Below, piece after piece: positions 5,367 to 5,809 of a DNA stretch of 5,809 nucleotides. Every line of letters starts with the position of its first letter. The stretch's first letter is position 1. The translations under genes and the position numbers were made by a program. The notes under the pieces are model-generated. The model ran no database searches, was not told the DNA's origin, and saw only the letters and a list, made by a program, of their open reading frames with translations. Source of the stretch: Tagaea sp. Lineage in GTDB: Bacteria > Pseudomonadota > Alphaproteobacteria > CACIAM-22H2. The DNA lies in the NCBI GenBank assembly GCA_023653245.1, contig JAMNXK010000160.1:1-5809 (forward strand). The letters are read 5' to 3'.

Positions 5367-5809
5367 CTTTTGACCATGCCTTCGGCGATCATGCGCGCGA
5401 CCTCGTCGGCGAGTTTCGCGCGCTGGGCCTCGGGATAGTGCGGCATGTCGATCAACAGCGCGACCAGACCGTGCACGCCCGCCCAGGCGGCCTCGGCCAG
5501 CACCGCCGGATCGCCGTCGCGGAACAGGCCCGCCGCGATCAAGCGGCGCACCAACGCCTCGAACCCGGCGAAGGCTTGCGCGCCGCGATCGTTGGGATCG
5601 TAGTCGCGCCCGATGCCGGGCCGATGGGCCGACGCGCCGGGCGGCGGCTCGGCCATGAACACAAGCCGGTATTCGCGCGGATGCGCGAGGCCGAATTCGA
5701 CATAGGCGTCGAACACGCCGCGAAACGCCGCCATCGGATCGCGCGCGTGGCGCGTGGCACCTTCCATCGCGGCACCGAGTTTGACGAAGGCTTCGTCGCA
5801 GATCGCGCG
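5363..5809 (-). CDS. TetR-family regulator, C-terminal ligand-binding part (cut by window edge)
   Basis: The frame is open to the right edge, giving 148 residues of the C-terminal part of a TetR-type repressor. The DNA-binding helix-turn-helix must lie outside the window, so the regulator call rests on the ligand-binding domain alone. That domain matches the WHG-type TetR C-terminus: DAYVEFGLAHPREYRLVFM near residues 34-52 of the visible part, and AAWAGVHGLVALL with the diagnostic Trp109, His113 and Gly114. An internal ATG at 5767 should not be taken as the start, because 14 sensible codons precede it. The TGA overlaps the GTG start of the dioxygenase gene by four bases. By analogy with similar pairs it probably represses its own operon and is released by the dioxygenase substrate or product; that is inference. 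Confidence 0.85.
   Translation of the reverse strand, partial: RAICDEAFVKLGAAMEGATRHARDPMAAFRGVFDAYVEFGLAHPREYRLVFMAEPPPGASAHRPGIGRDYDPNDRGAQAFAGFEALVRRLIAAGLFRDGDPAVLAEAAWAGVHGLVALLIDMPHYPEAQRAKLADEVARMIAEGMVKR

Overview
The window is GC-rich DNA with tightly packed genes. It looks like the chromosome of a high-GC alphaproteobacterium (Rhodospirillales- or Rhizobiales-like). That guess rests on base composition, on G/C-rich third codon positions and on the gene families present; there is no rRNA or other phylogenetic marker to confirm it. I see no tRNA, rRNA, insertion sequence, phage gene or CRISPR array.

Layout from left to right. (1) A minus-strand class III (CaiB/BaiF-type) CoA-transferase fills 34-1413. 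(2) A 52-bp divergent promoter region separates it from a plus-strand EamA/DMT-family membrane transporter (1466-2383). (3) A GC-rich hairpin (2391-2416) lies between the transporter and a convergent minus-strand gene for a small exported YHS-domain protein (2439-2966). (4) A 204-bp divergent intergenic region (2967-3170) contains four perfect inverted repeats. (5) A plus-strand FAD-linked 2-hydroxyacid oxidase, most like cytochrome-type D-lactate dehydrogenase, runs 3171-4577. (6) Its stop codon touches, with no base between, the stop codon of a convergent minus-strand phytanoyl-CoA dioxygenase (PhyH)-family gene (4578-5366). (7) That gene overlaps by four bases the end of an upstream TetR-type regulator gene, which runs off the right edge of the window. 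The 33 bases left of the CoA-transferase stop hold nothing I can call.

The genes do not form one pathway. The clearest functional unit is the right-hand pair: a TetR-family regulator translationally coupled to a non-haem iron/2-oxoglutarate oxygenase, which suggests a small ligand-controlled oxidation module of unknown substrate. The CoA-transferase and the transporter share a divergent promoter region and may be co-regulated. The hydroxyacid oxidase stands alone, without the GlcE/GlcF-type partners of a glycolate oxidase.

I found no evidence for a previously undescribed multi-gene system. The points most worth a second look are the rearranged, internally repeated architecture of the CoA-transferase, the cluster of inverted repeats at 2988-3108, the start-codon puzzle at 1413-1467, and the very tight gene junctions at 4575-4580 and 5363-5366.
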